Part shown: positions 33,791-43,109 of the stretch, one piece after another | Layout: every line of letters begins with the position of its first letter | Position numbering within the stretch: position 1 is the first letter of the stretch | Source: Streptomyces sp. STR69 | Lineage (GTDB): Bacteria; Actinomycetota; Actinomycetes; Streptomycetales; Streptomycetaceae | Direction: 5' to 3' | Assembly: GCF_024519455.1 (NCBI RefSeq) | Contig: NZ_JALJRY010000002.1 | Span: 455,966-519,965, forward strand | Length of the DNA stretch: 64,000 bases | Position numbers and translations under genes: made by a program | The notes under the pieces: generated by a model | Seen by the model: the letters and a program-made list of their open reading frames with translations, nothing else | The model's database searches: none | Told to the model about the DNA's origin: nothing

Positions 33791-35188
33791 TCAGGTCGCG
33801 GGCTGCGGTTGGGGAACGGGAGCCAACTCCCTGTCCCCGCGCCCCGGTTGGCGCAACAGCAACGCGATCGCCGCCGCCACCATCGAGACCCCGCCGGCCA
33901 GCGCGTACGCCCCGTTGTAGCCCCAGGCCGCGACCACCATGGAGCCGAGACCGCCGCCGAACAGGCCGCTGATCAGCTTGCCGCTGTACACCAGGCCGTA
34001 GTTGGTGGCGTTGAAGTTCTCGCCGAAGTAGTCCGGGGTCAGGGCCGCGAACATCGGGTAGAACGCGCCGCCGCCGAAACCGGACAGGAACGCGAAGAAC
34101 AGGAACAGCCACTCGCTGCGCAGATGCCCGGCCCAGATCACGCCGAACTGGGCGAAGCCCAGGACCAGGATGACGAAGACCAGGGTGAGTTTGCGGCCCC
34201 ACAGGTCGGACAGCCAGCCCACCACCGCGCGGCCGATGCCGTTGATGACGGCCATGACGCCCATCGAGGAGGCCGCCACCAGCGGGCCGAAGCCCACGTC
34301 CTTGGCGAAGTCGACCTGGAAGGAGATCCCGAAGATCGACACCCCGGCGGTCAGCACGATCGACAGCCACATCAACGGCAGCATGCCGGTGCGGATGGCC
34401 TCCTTGGGCGTGAACTGCCGTACCGCAGGGGGGTTCTTGGCGAGGCTCGTCGCGCTCTTGTCGTTGCCGCCGTAGGTCAGCGGGTCGATGTCGGCGGGCC
34501 ACCAGTTCTTCGGCGGGGCCTTGAAGAAGAACGCGCACCCGAACACCACGATCAGGATGTAACAGCCGATCAGATCCAGGACCCGATGGTAATTCCCGGT
34601 GTCGAAGGCGTAGTTGAAGATGAAGATGAACGGCAGCGAGCCGTACGCGAAGCCGCCGTTGACGAACCCGGTGCGGGCGCCCCGCCGTTCGGGGAACCAC
34701 TTGCCGACCATGTTGATGCAGGTCGCGTAGACCAGACCGGCACCGACACCGCCGATGACGCCGAAGCCGACGATCGCCAGCCACACATTGTCCAGGTGGG
34801 ACAGTGCGAGGAAACCGATCACGCACATGACGGAGCCGACGTACATCGCCTTGCGGGCCGTCAGGATGCCCTTCTCCCGCAGCCAGCCCGCCGGGAAGGC
34901 GATGCCGGCCTGGAAGAAGACCCAAATGCTCAGGATCCAGAAGGTGTTGCTCTGCGTCCAGCCGTGCGCGCTGGACAGGGTGTCCTCCGCGGAGCCGTAC
35001 GCGTACTCGAAGACGCTGATCGCCATCATGGCGATCCACGGCAGATAGATCATGATCTTGCGTGAGTGGCCGAGGATGTCGCGGTCGGTCTCCCCGACGC
35101 GGTAGACGCGGCCGTTGGCGTCGGTCACTTCACGGTAGGGACGGTTCGCGGCGCCGGATTCGTTCGTGGTGATGGGATCTGCGGTCAT
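33791..35188 (-). CDS. OFA family MFS transporter (second of a tandem pair)
   Basis: A 465-residue, 12-helix OFA-type transporter. Before helix 1 it has a hydrophilic stretch YREVTDANGRVYRVGETDRDILG that is also found in the neighbouring paralog. Typical blocks are AGLVYATCINMVGKWFPERRG, ARTGFVNGGFAYGS and GGAFYPMFAALTPDYFGENF. ATG 35188 lies one base after the preceding stop, with GAGGAGATGG as ribosome binding site, so the two transporters are translationally coupled. Upstream in-frame starts run into the previous gene. It is the last gene of the long oxalate operon. Confidence 0.9.
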   Translation of the reverse strand: MTADPITTNESGAANRPYREVTDANGRVYRVGETDRDILGHSRKIMIYLPWIAMMAISVFEYAYGSAEDTLSSAHGWTQSNTFWILSIWVFFQAGIAFPAGWLREKGILTARKAMYVGSVMCVIGFLALSHLDNVWLAIVGFGVIGGVGAGLVYATCINMVGKWFPERRGARTGFVNGGFAYGSLPFIFIFNYAFDTGNYHRVLDLIGCYILIVVFGCAFFFKAPPKNWWPADIDPLTYGGNDKSATSLAKNPPAVRQFTPKEAIRTGMLPLMWLSIVLTAGVSIFGISFQVDFAKDVGFGPLVAASSMGVMAVINGIGRAVVGWLSDLWGRKLTLVFVILVLGFAQFGVIWAGHLRSEWLFLFFAFLSGFGGGAFYPMFAALTPDYFGENFNATNYGLVYSGKLISGLFGGGLGSMVVAAWGYNGAYALAGGVSMVAAAIALLLRQPGRGDRELAPVPQPQPAT

Positions 35189-35189
35189 G

Positions 35190-36578
35190 TCACGCCATCT
35201 CCTCGCCGAGCGGGTGCGGGTTGGGGGCGATACGCCGGGCGCTGGGCCTGCCCGGAGCCTTGAGGAAGAGCGCCAGCACCGCGGAGGCCAGACCCACGGA
35301 ACCGGCCAGCACGAACGCGCCGTGGTAGTCCCACTCACCGACGACGACCGCGCCCAGACCGGAGCCGACGAGCCCCGAGATCAGCTTCGAGCTGTAGACC
35401 ATCCCGTAGTTGCCGGCGTTGTTGTTCTCACCGAAGTAGTCCGCCGTCATGGCCGCGAACAGCGGGAAGATCGCCCCGCCGCCGAAACCCGAGACCATGG
35501 AGCAGAACAGGAAGAACGGCATGCTGCCCATCTGGCCCGAGACCAGCACACCGAACTGGGCCGTACCGAGCACGAGACACACGATGATCAGCGTGTGGCG
35601 GCGGCCGAAACGGTCGGAGATCCAGCCGATGACCCCGCGCCCGGTGCCGTTGACGATCGCCTTGAGGGACATCGCTGTGGCCACGATCCCGCCCGCGAAG
35701 CCCATGTCCTTGCCGAACGGCACCTGGAAGGCGATGCCGAAGATGTTGATGCCGGCCGTGCACAGCAGACAGAACCACATCATCCAGAGCACGGGAGTAC
35801 GGGCGGCCTCCCTGGGTGTGTACTGCTTGATCGCGGGCGGGTTCTTCTCCAACGCCCGCCGGATCCTGGGGTCTTGGGCCGCCTTCAGCGGATCGACGTG
35901 CGCGGGCCACCAGTTCTTCGGCGGATCGCGGAAGAACCAGCCCGCCGACGCCACCACCAGACACAGTCCGACGCCGACCAGGCTGAGCAGCACCTTGTAG
36001 TTGCCGAGATCCAGCACCGAGGTGAACAGGAACACGAACGGCACCGACCCGTAGGCGAATCCGCCGTTCACGAAGCCCGTCTTGCCGCCCTTGCGCTCCG
36101 GGTACCACTTGCCGACCATGTTCACGCAGGTCGCATACACAAGACCGGCGCCGATACCGCTGCACATACCGAATCCCAGGTATGCGACGAGCACGTTCGG
36201 TGCGAACGCCAGCGCCAGATAGCCCAGCAGTGTGCCGAGCGCGCCGATCAACATGGCCGTACGGGCCGGGAGTCTGCCGCTCTCGCGCAGCTGCCCGGCC
36301 GGGAAGGCGACGGCCGCCTGGAAGAAGATCCAGACGCCCATCAGCCAGAAGATGTGTCCACTGCTCCACAGATGCGCGTCGTGAAGCGTGTCCTCCGCCG
36401 ACGTGAACGCGTACTCGGCGGAACTGATGCCCATCATGCCCACCCAGGGCAGGACGACCATCCACTTGCGCGCCCGGCCCATGATGTCGACATCGGATTC
36501 ACCGATGCGGTACACGCGGCCGTGACGGTCCGTCACCTCCCTGTAGGAGACGGACGTCGGGAAGTCCGTTGTTGCCAT
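35190..36578 (-). CDS. OFA family MFS transporter (first of a tandem pair)
   Basis: The 462-residue OFA-type transporter closely parallels its downstream neighbour (YREVTDRHGRVYRIGESDVDIMG; AGLVYATCVNMVGKWYPERKG; GGAIFPLFAAMTADYFGENN). The pair looks like a gene duplication that may provide heteromeric transport or separate oxalate import and formate export. ATG 36578 follows AAGGGG. It starts 120 bases after the acyl-CoA synthetase stop, with a strong hairpin in between that could reduce transporter expression relative to the enzymes. Confidence 0.9.
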   Translation of the reverse strand: MATTDFPTSVSYREVTDRHGRVYRIGESDVDIMGRARKWMVVLPWVGMMGISSAEYAFTSAEDTLHDAHLWSSGHIFWLMGVWIFFQAAVAFPAGQLRESGRLPARTAMLIGALGTLLGYLALAFAPNVLVAYLGFGMCSGIGAGLVYATCVNMVGKWYPERKGGKTGFVNGGFAYGSVPFVFLFTSVLDLGNYKVLLSLVGVGLCLVVASAGWFFRDPPKNWWPAHVDPLKAAQDPRIRRALEKNPPAIKQYTPREAARTPVLWMMWFCLLCTAGINIFGIAFQVPFGKDMGFAGGIVATAMSLKAIVNGTGRGVIGWISDRFGRRHTLIIVCLVLGTAQFGVLVSGQMGSMPFFLFCSMVSGFGGGAIFPLFAAMTADYFGENNNAGNYGMVYSSKLISGLVGSGLGAVVVGEWDYHGAFVLAGSVGLASAVLALFLKAPGRPSARRIAPNPHPLGEEMA

Positions 36579-36652
36579 CGCTCAGTGCCCCTTGCGTCGA
36601 AAGTTCTGGCCAGCGCCCCCTGTCCAATGCCTTTCGTGTGCGCACGGGTCCC

Positions 36653-36686
36653 CGGGGCCGACCGACCGCACTGTCGGCCGGCCCCG
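36653..36686 (-). terminator. Intra-operon hairpin between acyl-CoA synthetase and OFA genes
   Basis: CGGGGCCGACCGAC (36653-36666) pairs with GTCGGCCGGCCCCG (36673-36686) with one mismatch and a 6-base loop. It may be a partial terminator or an mRNA-stabilising structure inside the minus-strand oxalate operon. Confidence 0.55.
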
Positions 36687-36698
36687 CGTCGAATCACG

Positions 36699-38846
36699 TC
36701 ATGAACCACCGCCCAACAGCCCTGCCGCACGCGCCCATTGGTACTTCGCGCCGAGCACGGCCACCGGCTTCTCCGTCGTGTACGGGTACGCCACGACCCC
36801 GCGCTCGTACAGGTACTGGCAGGCCTCCTCGACCTCCACGTCACCCGCGAGCGACGCCACCACCGGCTTCTCGATGCCGCGTTCCTTGAACTCGGCGACC
36901 ACGCGCGCGGTGAGCTCCGCGAAGACCATCGGGGGAGTGACGATGGTGTGCCAGTAGCCGAGGACCAGCGCGTGGATGCGGGGATCCTCCAACCCGAGCC
37001 GGATCGTCGCCTCGTACGTCGACGGCGGCTCGCCCCCGGTGATGTCGACCGGGTTGCCCGCGGCCCCGAAGGGCGGGATGAACTCCCGGAAGGACGCGTC
37101 GAGATCCGGCGGAATCTCCATCAGGGAAAGGCCGTTGTCGGTCACCGCGTCCGAGAGCAGCACACCGCTGCCGCCGGCGCCCGTGATGATAACGACGTTG
37201 TCGCCCTGGGGAGTTGGCAGCACCGGCAGGCCACGCGCGTACTCCAGCATGTCGTTGAGCCCGGGGGCACGGATGACACCGGCCTGCTTGAGGATGTCCG
37301 TGTACACGGCGTCGTCGCCGGCCAGCGCGCCCGTGTGCGAGCCCGCGGCCTTCGCGCCCGCCGCCGTACGACCGGCCTTGAGGACCACAACCGGCTTGCG
37401 GGGCACGGTCTTTCGGGCCGCCTCGACGAACGCGCGCCCGTCCTTGAGGTCCTCCAGGTGCATCGCGATGCACTCCGTGTGCGGGTCCTCCCCGAACCAG
37501 GTCAGCAGGTCGTCCTCGTCCAGGTCCGACTTGTTGCCGAGCCCGACGATCGCCGACACACCCGTCTTCGTGGTCCGCGCGAACCCCAGGATGGCCATGC
37601 CGATGCCACCGGACTGCGAGGTCAGCGCCACCCCGCCCTTCACGTCGTACGGCGTGCAGAACGTGGCGCACAGGTCCTGCCAGGTCGAGTAGTAGCCGTA
37701 GATGTTCGGCCCGAGGAGACGGACGCCGTAGCGTTCGGCGATCTCGACTATCTCCTCCTGGAGTCGGACCTCACCGGTCTCCGCGAACCCGGAGGGGATG
37801 AGGACGGCGTTGGGGATGTTCTTGCGACCCACCTCCTCCAGTGCCGCTGCCACGAACTTGGCGGGAATGGCGAAGACGGCCACATCCACCTCACCGGGAA
37901 CGTCCGTGACACTCTTGTACGCCTTGCGGCCGAGGATGTCATCGGCCCTGGGGTTCACCGCGTGGATCTCGCCGGCGAAGCCACCGTCGACAAGGTTGCG
38001 CATCACCGAATTGCCGATCTTGCCCTGCTCGTTGGAGGCGCCGATCACGGCGACGGAGGTCGGCTCCATGAGGCGGCGCATGGTCGTCAGGATCTCGTCG
38101 CGTGTATACCGTCGACGGGGTACCGGCTGCGACTCGGCGAGGATCACGCGGATGTCCGCGGCGACCGCGCCCTCCGGAGTCGCGATCACCGGGTTGAGGT
38201 CCACCTCGGCGATCTCCGGGAAGTCCGCGACCAGTTGGGACACGCGGCGGATCTGCTCGGCGATCGCCCATCGGTCGACGGCCGGTGCGCCGCGCACTCC
38301 GCGCAGGATCTCCGCCGCTCGGATCGAGTCCAGCATGGACAACGCCTCGTCCGCGCTCACGGGCGCCAGCCGGAACGTCACGTCCTTCAGCACCTCGACG
38401 AGCACCCCGCCGAGCCCGAACGCGACCACCTTCCCGAACGTCGGGTCGGTGACCGCCCCGACGATGACCTCCTGCCCCTGCGGCAGCAACTCCTGCACCT
38501 GGACGCCCTCGATGCGGGCCTCGGCGCTGTATGCACGCGCGTTGTCGACGATCCTGTGGAACGCGGCCCGTACGTCCGTCGCGCCCTCGACCCCGACGAT
38601 CACGCCACCCGCGTCGGTCTTGTGCAGGATGTCGGGCGAGACGATCTTCATCACCACCGGCCCGCCGAACCGGGCCGCGTACGCCACCGCCTCGTCGACG
38701 TCCGTCGCCAACTCCTCACCCGGTACGGCGATCCCGTACGCGTCGGCGATCACCTTGCCCTCGGGCGCGGTCAGCGCGAACCGTCCCTCGGCCCGCACGG
38801 AGTCGAGGAGCGCACGCACCCTCAGGACCCGGTCCTCTGCCATCAC
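36699..38846 (-). CDS. Fused ADP-forming acyl-CoA synthetase (acetate-CoA ligase family)
   Basis: The 715-residue protein carries an N-terminal ATP-grasp domain (residues about 10-235: PVVMKIVSPDILHKTDAGGV, EVDLNPVIATPEG), then a CoA-binding Rossmann domain (SVAVIGASNEQGKIGNSVMRNLV) and succinyl-CoA-ligase-like domains with the phospho-histidine motif GSHTGALAGDD. ADP-forming enzymes interconvert acyl-CoA and acid plus ATP. In this operon, oxalate or formate is the likely acid: it could prime oxalyl-CoA formation or recover energy from formyl-CoA. Domain order is beta-then-alpha. The start is GTG 38846 or ATG 38843, one base beyond the frc stop, implying coupling. Confidence 0.88.
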   Translation of the reverse strand: MMAEDRVLRVRALLDSVRAEGRFALTAPEGKVIADAYGIAVPGEELATDVDEAVAYAARFGGPVVMKIVSPDILHKTDAGGVIVGVEGATDVRAAFHRIVDNARAYSAEARIEGVQVQELLPQGQEVIVGAVTDPTFGKVVAFGLGGVLVEVLKDVTFRLAPVSADEALSMLDSIRAAEILRGVRGAPAVDRWAIAEQIRRVSQLVADFPEIAEVDLNPVIATPEGAVAADIRVILAESQPVPRRRYTRDEILTTMRRLMEPTSVAVIGASNEQGKIGNSVMRNLVDGGFAGEIHAVNPRADDILGRKAYKSVTDVPGEVDVAVFAIPAKFVAAALEEVGRKNIPNAVLIPSGFAETGEVRLQEEIVEIAERYGVRLLGPNIYGYYSTWQDLCATFCTPYDVKGGVALTSQSGGIGMAILGFARTTKTGVSAIVGLGNKSDLDEDDLLTWFGEDPHTECIAMHLEDLKDGRAFVEAARKTVPRKPVVVLKAGRTAAGAKAAGSHTGALAGDDAVYTDILKQAGVIRAPGLNDMLEYARGLPVLPTPQGDNVVIITGAGGSGVLLSDAVTDNGLSLMEIPPDLDASFREFIPPFGAAGNPVDITGGEPPSTYEATIRLGLEDPRIHALVLGYWHTIVTPPMVFAELTARVVAEFKERGIEKPVVASLAGDVEVEEACQYLYERGVVAYPYTTEKPVAVLGAKYQWARAAGLLGGGS

Positions 38847-38847
38847 G

Positions 38848-40080
38848 TCAGATCACCCCGTTCGACTTGAGGAGGCGCAACTCTTCGTCGCCGAGACCGA
38901 GTTCGCCGATGTAGACCTCTTCGTTGTGCTCGCCGAGCAGCGGTGAACCGGTCACCTCCACGGGGGAGTCGGAGAGTTTCAGCGGACTGCCGACGGTGAC
39001 GAACTCGCCGCGCTCGGGGTGCGGCACCGTCACGACCATCTCGTTGGCGACCAGCGAGGCGTCCTCGATGATCTCCCTGGTCGACAGGATCGGCCCGCAC
39101 GGGATGTTGTGGGCGTTGAGCTTCTCCAGCACCTCCCACTTGGGCAGCGTGGACGACCACTCCTCGATCAGCTGGAACATCTTGGCCAGCTGCGGCAACC
39201 GGGCCTCCGGCGTCGCCCACTCGGGGTCCTCGGCCAGCTCGGGCCGGCCGATCAGCTCGGTGAGCGGTCGCCAGCCGACCGGCTGCACGATGACGTACAC
39301 GTAGTCGTTCGGCCCGCCCGGCGCACACTTGACCGCCCAGCCGGGCTGACCGCCGCCGGACGCGTTGCCCGAGCGGGGCACCTCGTCCCCGAAGTCGTCG
39401 TTCGGGTACTCGGCGAGCGGGCCGTGGGCCAGCCTCTGCTGGTCGCGCAGCTTCACCCGGCACAGGTTCAGCACGGCGTGCTGCATGGCGACGTTGACCC
39501 GTTGGCCGCGGCCGGTGCTCTCGCGCTGGAAGAGTGCCGCCAGTATCCCGGCCACTGTATGCACTCCGGTGCCGGAGTCACCGATCTGAGCGCCCGTTGC
39601 CAGCGGCGGCCCGTCCTCGAAGCCGGTGGTCGACATCGACCCGCCCATGGCCTGTGCGACGACCTCGTACGCCTTGAAGTTGGTGTACGGGCCGTCCCCG
39701 AACCCCTTGATGGACGCATACACGATGCGGGGATTGATCTCCTGTATGCGATCCCAGGTGAACCCCATACGGTCGACCGCGCCCGGCCCGAAGTTCTCGA
39801 CCATGACGTCGGACCGCCGGATCAGCTCGGTGAGGATCTCCTTGCCGCGCTCGGTCTTCGTGTTGAGGGTGATGCTCCGCTTGTTGCAGTTGAGCATCGT
39901 GAAGTAGAGGGAGTCGACGTCCGGGAGGTCGCGCAGCTGCTTGCGCGTGATGTCACCGGTCGGCGCCTCCAGCTTGACGACGTCGGCGCCGAGCCAGGCG
40001 AGCAGCTGGGTGGCGGAGGGGCCGGACTGGACGTGCGTCATGTCGAGGACGCGGATGCCCTCAAGTGCCCTGGCGGTCAT
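38848..40080 (-). CDS. frc: Formyl-CoA:oxalate CoA-transferase
   Basis: A class III CoA-transferase of 410 residues that moves CoA from formyl-CoA to oxalate. The catalytic aspartate is D168 in [11 protein letters not shown], corresponding to Asp169 of the Oxalobacter enzyme. The glycine loop NASGGGQPG matches the flexible GGGGQ loop that protects the reaction intermediate, a feature that separates Frc from general CaiB-like enzymes. The N-terminal [27 protein letters not shown] is also characteristic. It starts 11 bases after the upstream decarboxylase-like gene and lies directly before the acyl-CoA synthetase. Confidence 0.93.
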   Translation of the reverse strand: MTARALEGIRVLDMTHVQSGPSATQLLAWLGADVVKLEAPTGDITRKQLRDLPDVDSLYFTMLNCNKRSITLNTKTERGKEILTELIRRSDVMVENFGPGAVDRMGFTWDRIQEINPRIVYASIKGFGDGPYTNFKAYEVVAQAMGGSMSTTGFEDGPPLATGAQIGDSGTGVHTVAGILAALFQRESTGRGQRVNVAMQHAVLNLCRVKLRDQQRLAHGPLAEYPNDDFGDEVPRSGNASGGGQPGWAVKCAPGGPNDYVYVIVQPVGWRPLTELIGRPELAEDPEWATPEARLPQLAKMFQLIEEWSSTLPKWEVLEKLNAHNIPCGPILSTREIIEDASLVANEMVVTVPHPERGEFVTVGSPLKLSDSPVEVTGSPLLGEHNEEVYIGELGLGDEELRLLKSNGVI

Positions 40081-40091
40081 GGCCGTTCACC

Positions 40092-41789
40092 TCACTTGTA
40101 CATCGTCTGGTTCATGGTTCCGGGGGCGTACGCGTCCGGGTCGACCCAGACATTGATCAGCGACGGTTTGCCCGACTCACGGGCGCGCTGCAGGGCCGGG
40201 GCGATGTCGGCGGGGTCGCGGACCTCCTCGCCGTAACCGCCCAGCATCTGGGCGAACTTGTCGTAGTGCACGTCGCCGAGGGTGTTGCCGACCCGCTCGC
40301 GCTCCGGGCCGTACTTGGCTGCCTGGCCGTAACGGATCTGGTTCATCGAGGAGTTGTTGCCGACGATGCCGACGAAGGGGAGGTCGTAGCGGACGAGGGT
40401 CTCGAAGTCCCAGCCGGTGAGGGAGAACGCGCCGTCGCCGAACAGCGCGACGACCTCCTTGTCGGGCCGCGCCTGCTTCGCCGCGAGGACGAAGGGGATA
40501 CCGACGCCGAGGGTGCCCAGCGGGCCCGGATCCATCCAGTGGCCGGGCGACTTGGGCTGCACGACCTGCCCGGAGAAGGTGACGATGTCGCCGCCGTCGC
40601 CGATGTAGATCGAGTCCTCGGTGAGGAAGTCGTTGATCTCACTGACCAGGCGGTACGGGTGGATCGGTGAGGCGTCCGACTTCAGACTGGGCAACCGCTT
40701 CTCGATCGCTGCCTGTTCGGCGGCACGCAACTCGTCGAGCCACTCCTTGCGCCTGGACGCACCGCCGTTGCTGTATCCATTGAAAGCGTGTCCCGAAGCG
40801 GCGTCCGCGACCGACTTCAGGACGAGCCCCGCGTCGCCGACGATGCCGAGGTCGATGTCGCGGTTCTTGCCGACGGTGCGGTAGTCGAGGTCGATCTGCA
40901 CGACGGTCGCTTCGGGGGAGAGACGCTTGCCGTAGCCCATACGGAAGTCGAAGGGCGTGCCGACGATGACGATGACGTCGGCGTGGGAGAAGGCGTACCG
41001 GCGCGACAGTTGGAAGTGGTGCGGGTCGCCGGGCGGGAGGGTGCCGCGCCCCGCGCCGTTCATGTACGCGGGGATGTTGAGCGTGCGGACCAGGTCGATG
41101 GCCGCCTCCGTGCCGCGAGTTGTCCATACCTGGCTGCCCAACAGGATTGCCGGCTTCTCGGCGTGCACCAGCAGGTCGGCGAGCTTCTCGATCGCCCCGG
41201 GGTCGCCGGCCGAGCGGGTCGAGGCACGGTAGGCGCCGGGCTGCGGTACCCGTGCCCTGCTCACCGGCACCTTGGCGTCGAGGACGTCGCGCGGGATCTC
41301 CAGGAAGGAGGGACCGGGCGCGCCGTGGTAGCACTCGCGGAACGCCATGGACACCATGTCGGCGGCGCGTGCCGTGTCCGGCACGGTCGCCGCGAACTTG
41401 GTGATCGGCGTCATCATGTCGACGTGCGGGAGGTCCTGGAGGGACCCCATCTTGTGCTGGGTGAGGGCCCCTTGGCCGCCGATCAGCAGCATCGGGGACT
41501 CCGCGCGGAAGGCGTTGGCGACACCGGTGACGGCGTCGGTCGTCCCGGGACCCGCGGTGACGACCGCGCACCCGGGCCTGCCGGTGATCCGCGCGTAGCC
41601 GTCCGCCGCGTGGGCTGCCACCTGCTCGTGGCGTACGTCGACGACTTCTATGCCCTCGTCGACGCAACCGTCGTAGATGTCGATGATGTGGCCGCCGCAC
41701 AGCGTGTAGATGCGGTCGACCCCCTCGGCCTTCAGGGCTTTGGCGACGAGATGACCACCGGAAATCACGTCCTGGGTGTCGTCGGGCAT
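40092..41789 (-). CDS. ThDP-dependent oxalyl-CoA decarboxylase-like enzyme (acetolactate synthase family)
   Basis: First gene of the minus-strand oxalate operon. The 565-residue protein has the three ThDP-enzyme domains: the cofactor-activating Glu in DVRHEQVAAHAADGYARI, a central Rossmann-like domain, and the ThDP/Mg motif starting GDGAFSLTGWDFETLVRY and closing at GNN. The tail SGKPSLINVWVDPDA resembles oxalyl-CoA decarboxylase (Oxc) and 2-hydroxyacyl-CoA lyase. Automatic pipelines may call it acetolactate synthase. Context (frc, OFA transporters, CoA ligases) argues for oxalyl-CoA to formyl-CoA plus CO2. ATG 41789 is chosen over longer frames that cross the operator. The true Oxc motif GDSAFGFSG is not fully matched, so specificity is unproven. 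Confidence 0.82.
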   Translation of the reverse strand: MPDDTQDVISGGHLVAKALKAEGVDRIYTLCGGHIIDIYDGCVDEGIEVVDVRHEQVAAHAADGYARITGRPGCAVVTAGPGTTDAVTGVANAFRAESPMLLIGGQGALTQHKMGSLQDLPHVDMMTPITKFAATVPDTARAADMVSMAFRECYHGAPGPSFLEIPRDVLDAKVPVSRARVPQPGAYRASTRSAGDPGAIEKLADLLVHAEKPAILLGSQVWTTRGTEAAIDLVRTLNIPAYMNGAGRGTLPPGDPHHFQLSRRYAFSHADVIVIVGTPFDFRMGYGKRLSPEATVVQIDLDYRTVGKNRDIDLGIVGDAGLVLKSVADAASGHAFNGYSNGGASRRKEWLDELRAAEQAAIEKRLPSLKSDASPIHPYRLVSEINDFLTEDSIYIGDGGDIVTFSGQVVQPKSPGHWMDPGPLGTLGVGIPFVLAAKQARPDKEVVALFGDGAFSLTGWDFETLVRYDLPFVGIVGNNSSMNQIRYGQAAKYGPERERVGNTLGDVHYDKFAQMLGGYGEEVRDPADIAPALQRARESGKPSLINVWVDPDAYAPGTMNQTMYK

Positions 41790-41840
41790 GGCGAAGTCCT
41801 GTCCCTTCGTAGGGGGTTGGAAGGCTCTCGCGGTACATTG

Positions 41841-41864
41841 CATACAGTCGACGAATACTGTATG
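41841..41864. promoter_or_regulatory. Perfect GntR-type palindrome, shared oxalate-locus element copy 3
   Basis: CATACAGT (41841-41848) and ACTGTATG (41857-41864) form a perfect inverted repeat with an 8-base spacer; the core GTCGACGAA (41847-41855) is shared with the other two elements. It lies between the divergent decarboxylase-like gene and sucC-like gene, 52 bases from the former start, and could control both transcripts. Assignment to the local FCD regulator is inference. Confidence 0.6.
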
Positions 41865-41967
41865 AAACTTGTTATCCCGCATCCGGTGGGTGGTGTCCAG
41901 GGGGCGTGCGCCACTTTTCGGGGGCTGGGGGTCGCTCCCCGGATAGACACAGCAGGCAGGAGCCGAG

Positions 41968-43098
41968 ATGGACCTGTACGAGCACCAGGCAAGGGAACTC
42001 TTCGAGAAACACGGCATCTTGGTGCCCCGGGCCGAGGTCACCACCTCGTCCAAGGAGGCGCGCGGGATCGCCCGCGGGCTGGGCGGCAGGGTGGTGGTGA
42101 AAGCCCAGGTGAAGACCGGTGGGCGAGGCAAAGCGGGCGGAGTGAGGTTCGCCGCCGACCCGGCCGCCGCCGAGCTGACCGCACGGCAGATCCTCGGCAT
42201 GGACATCAAGGGCCACACGGTCGGCACGGTGATGCTGGCCCAACCCGTCGACATCGAGAGCGAGTTCTACGTCTCCTACGTCCTCGACCGGGCGGCCGGC
42301 CGCTTTCTTGCGATCGCGTCCGCGGAGGGCGGTATGGAGATCGAGGAGATCGCCGCCCGTCGACCGGATGCGGTCGCCCGTATGCACATCGACCCGGCCG
42401 GGGGCGTCACCTCGGCGAAGGCGGGTGAGATCGCCGAGGCGGCCGGACTGCCCCCGCAGACCGTCGACGTCCTCGTACGACTGTGGGAGGTGCTGGTCCG
42501 CGAGGACGCCGTCCTCGTCGAGGTCAACCCACTCGTGCGCACCCGACAGGGGCAGATCCTCGCCCTCGACGGCAAGGTCACCCTCGACGACAACGCCCGC
42601 TTCCGGCAGGCCCGTTGGGGCGCCGAGGGTGCGACGCACGACGATCCGCTGGAGGCGGAGGCAGCCGCGAAGGGACTCAACTACGTCAAGCTCGACGGCG
42701 AGGTCGGCATCATCGGCAACGGCGCCGGCCTGGTCATGGCGACCCTCGACGTGGTCGCCGGGTGCGGTGCCCGCCCCGCCAACTTCCTCGACATCGGCGG
42801 CGGGGCATCGGCCCGGACCATGGCCGACGGACTGTCCGTCATCCTCTCCGACCCCGCTGTGAAGTCGGTGTTCGTCAACGTCTTCGGCGGCATCACCGCA
42901 TGCGACGCGGTGGCCGACGGCATCGTGCGGGCCCTGGACACCGTCCGGTTGACCAAGCCACTGGTCGTCCGGCTCGACGGAAACAACGCGGCCCGCGGCC
43001 GGGCGATCCTCGACGGCCACGCGCATCCACTGGTCCAGCAGGCCACCACCATGGACGGCGCCGCCCGCCGCGCCGCCGACCTCGCCAACGCACGCTGA
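41968..43098 (+). CDS. sucC: Succinyl-CoA synthetase beta subunit-like CoA ligase
   Basis: ATP-grasp subunit of an ADP-forming CoA ligase, 376 residues. Family hallmarks: [17 protein letters not shown] at the N-terminus, [18 protein letters not shown] for nucleotide binding, VEVNPLV and the C-terminal [19 protein letters not shown]. Together with the following gene it should join an organic acid to CoA at the expense of ATP. Its divergent placement opposite the oxalate operon suggests a paralog specialised for the locus (oxalate, malate or formate) rather than the TCA-cycle enzyme, but specificity cannot be read. AGGAG precedes the ATG. Confidence 0.9.
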   Translation: MDLYEHQARELFEKHGILVPRAEVTTSSKEARGIARGLGGRVVVKAQVKTGGRGKAGGVRFAADPAAAELTARQILGMDIKGHTVGTVMLAQPVDIESEFYVSYVLDRAAGRFLAIASAEGGMEIEEIAARRPDAVARMHIDPAGGVTSAKAGEIAEAAGLPPQTVDVLVRLWEVLVREDAVLVEVNPLVRTRQGQILALDGKVTLDDNARFRQARWGAEGATHDDPLEAEAAAKGLNYVKLDGEVGIIGNGAGLVMATLDVVAGCGARPANFLDIGGGASARTMADGLSVILSDPAVKSVFVNVFGGITACDAVADGIVRALDTVRLTKPLVVRLDGNNAARGRAILDGHAHPLVQQATTMDGAARRAADLANAR

Positions 43099-43109
43099 GG
43101 AGCCGGGAC

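Noticed and set aside
33471..35039. A 522-codon minus-strand frame overlapping the second OFA transporter
   Set aside because: It is a shifted frame of the real transporter with no membrane pattern of its own.
40092..41789. Glyoxylate carboligase as the function of the ThDP enzyme
   Set aside because: Neighbouring hydroxypyruvate isomerase and tartronate semialdehyde reductase genes are missing, the conserved cofactor Glu is present (carboligase has Val there), and frc/OFA context favours oxalyl-CoA.
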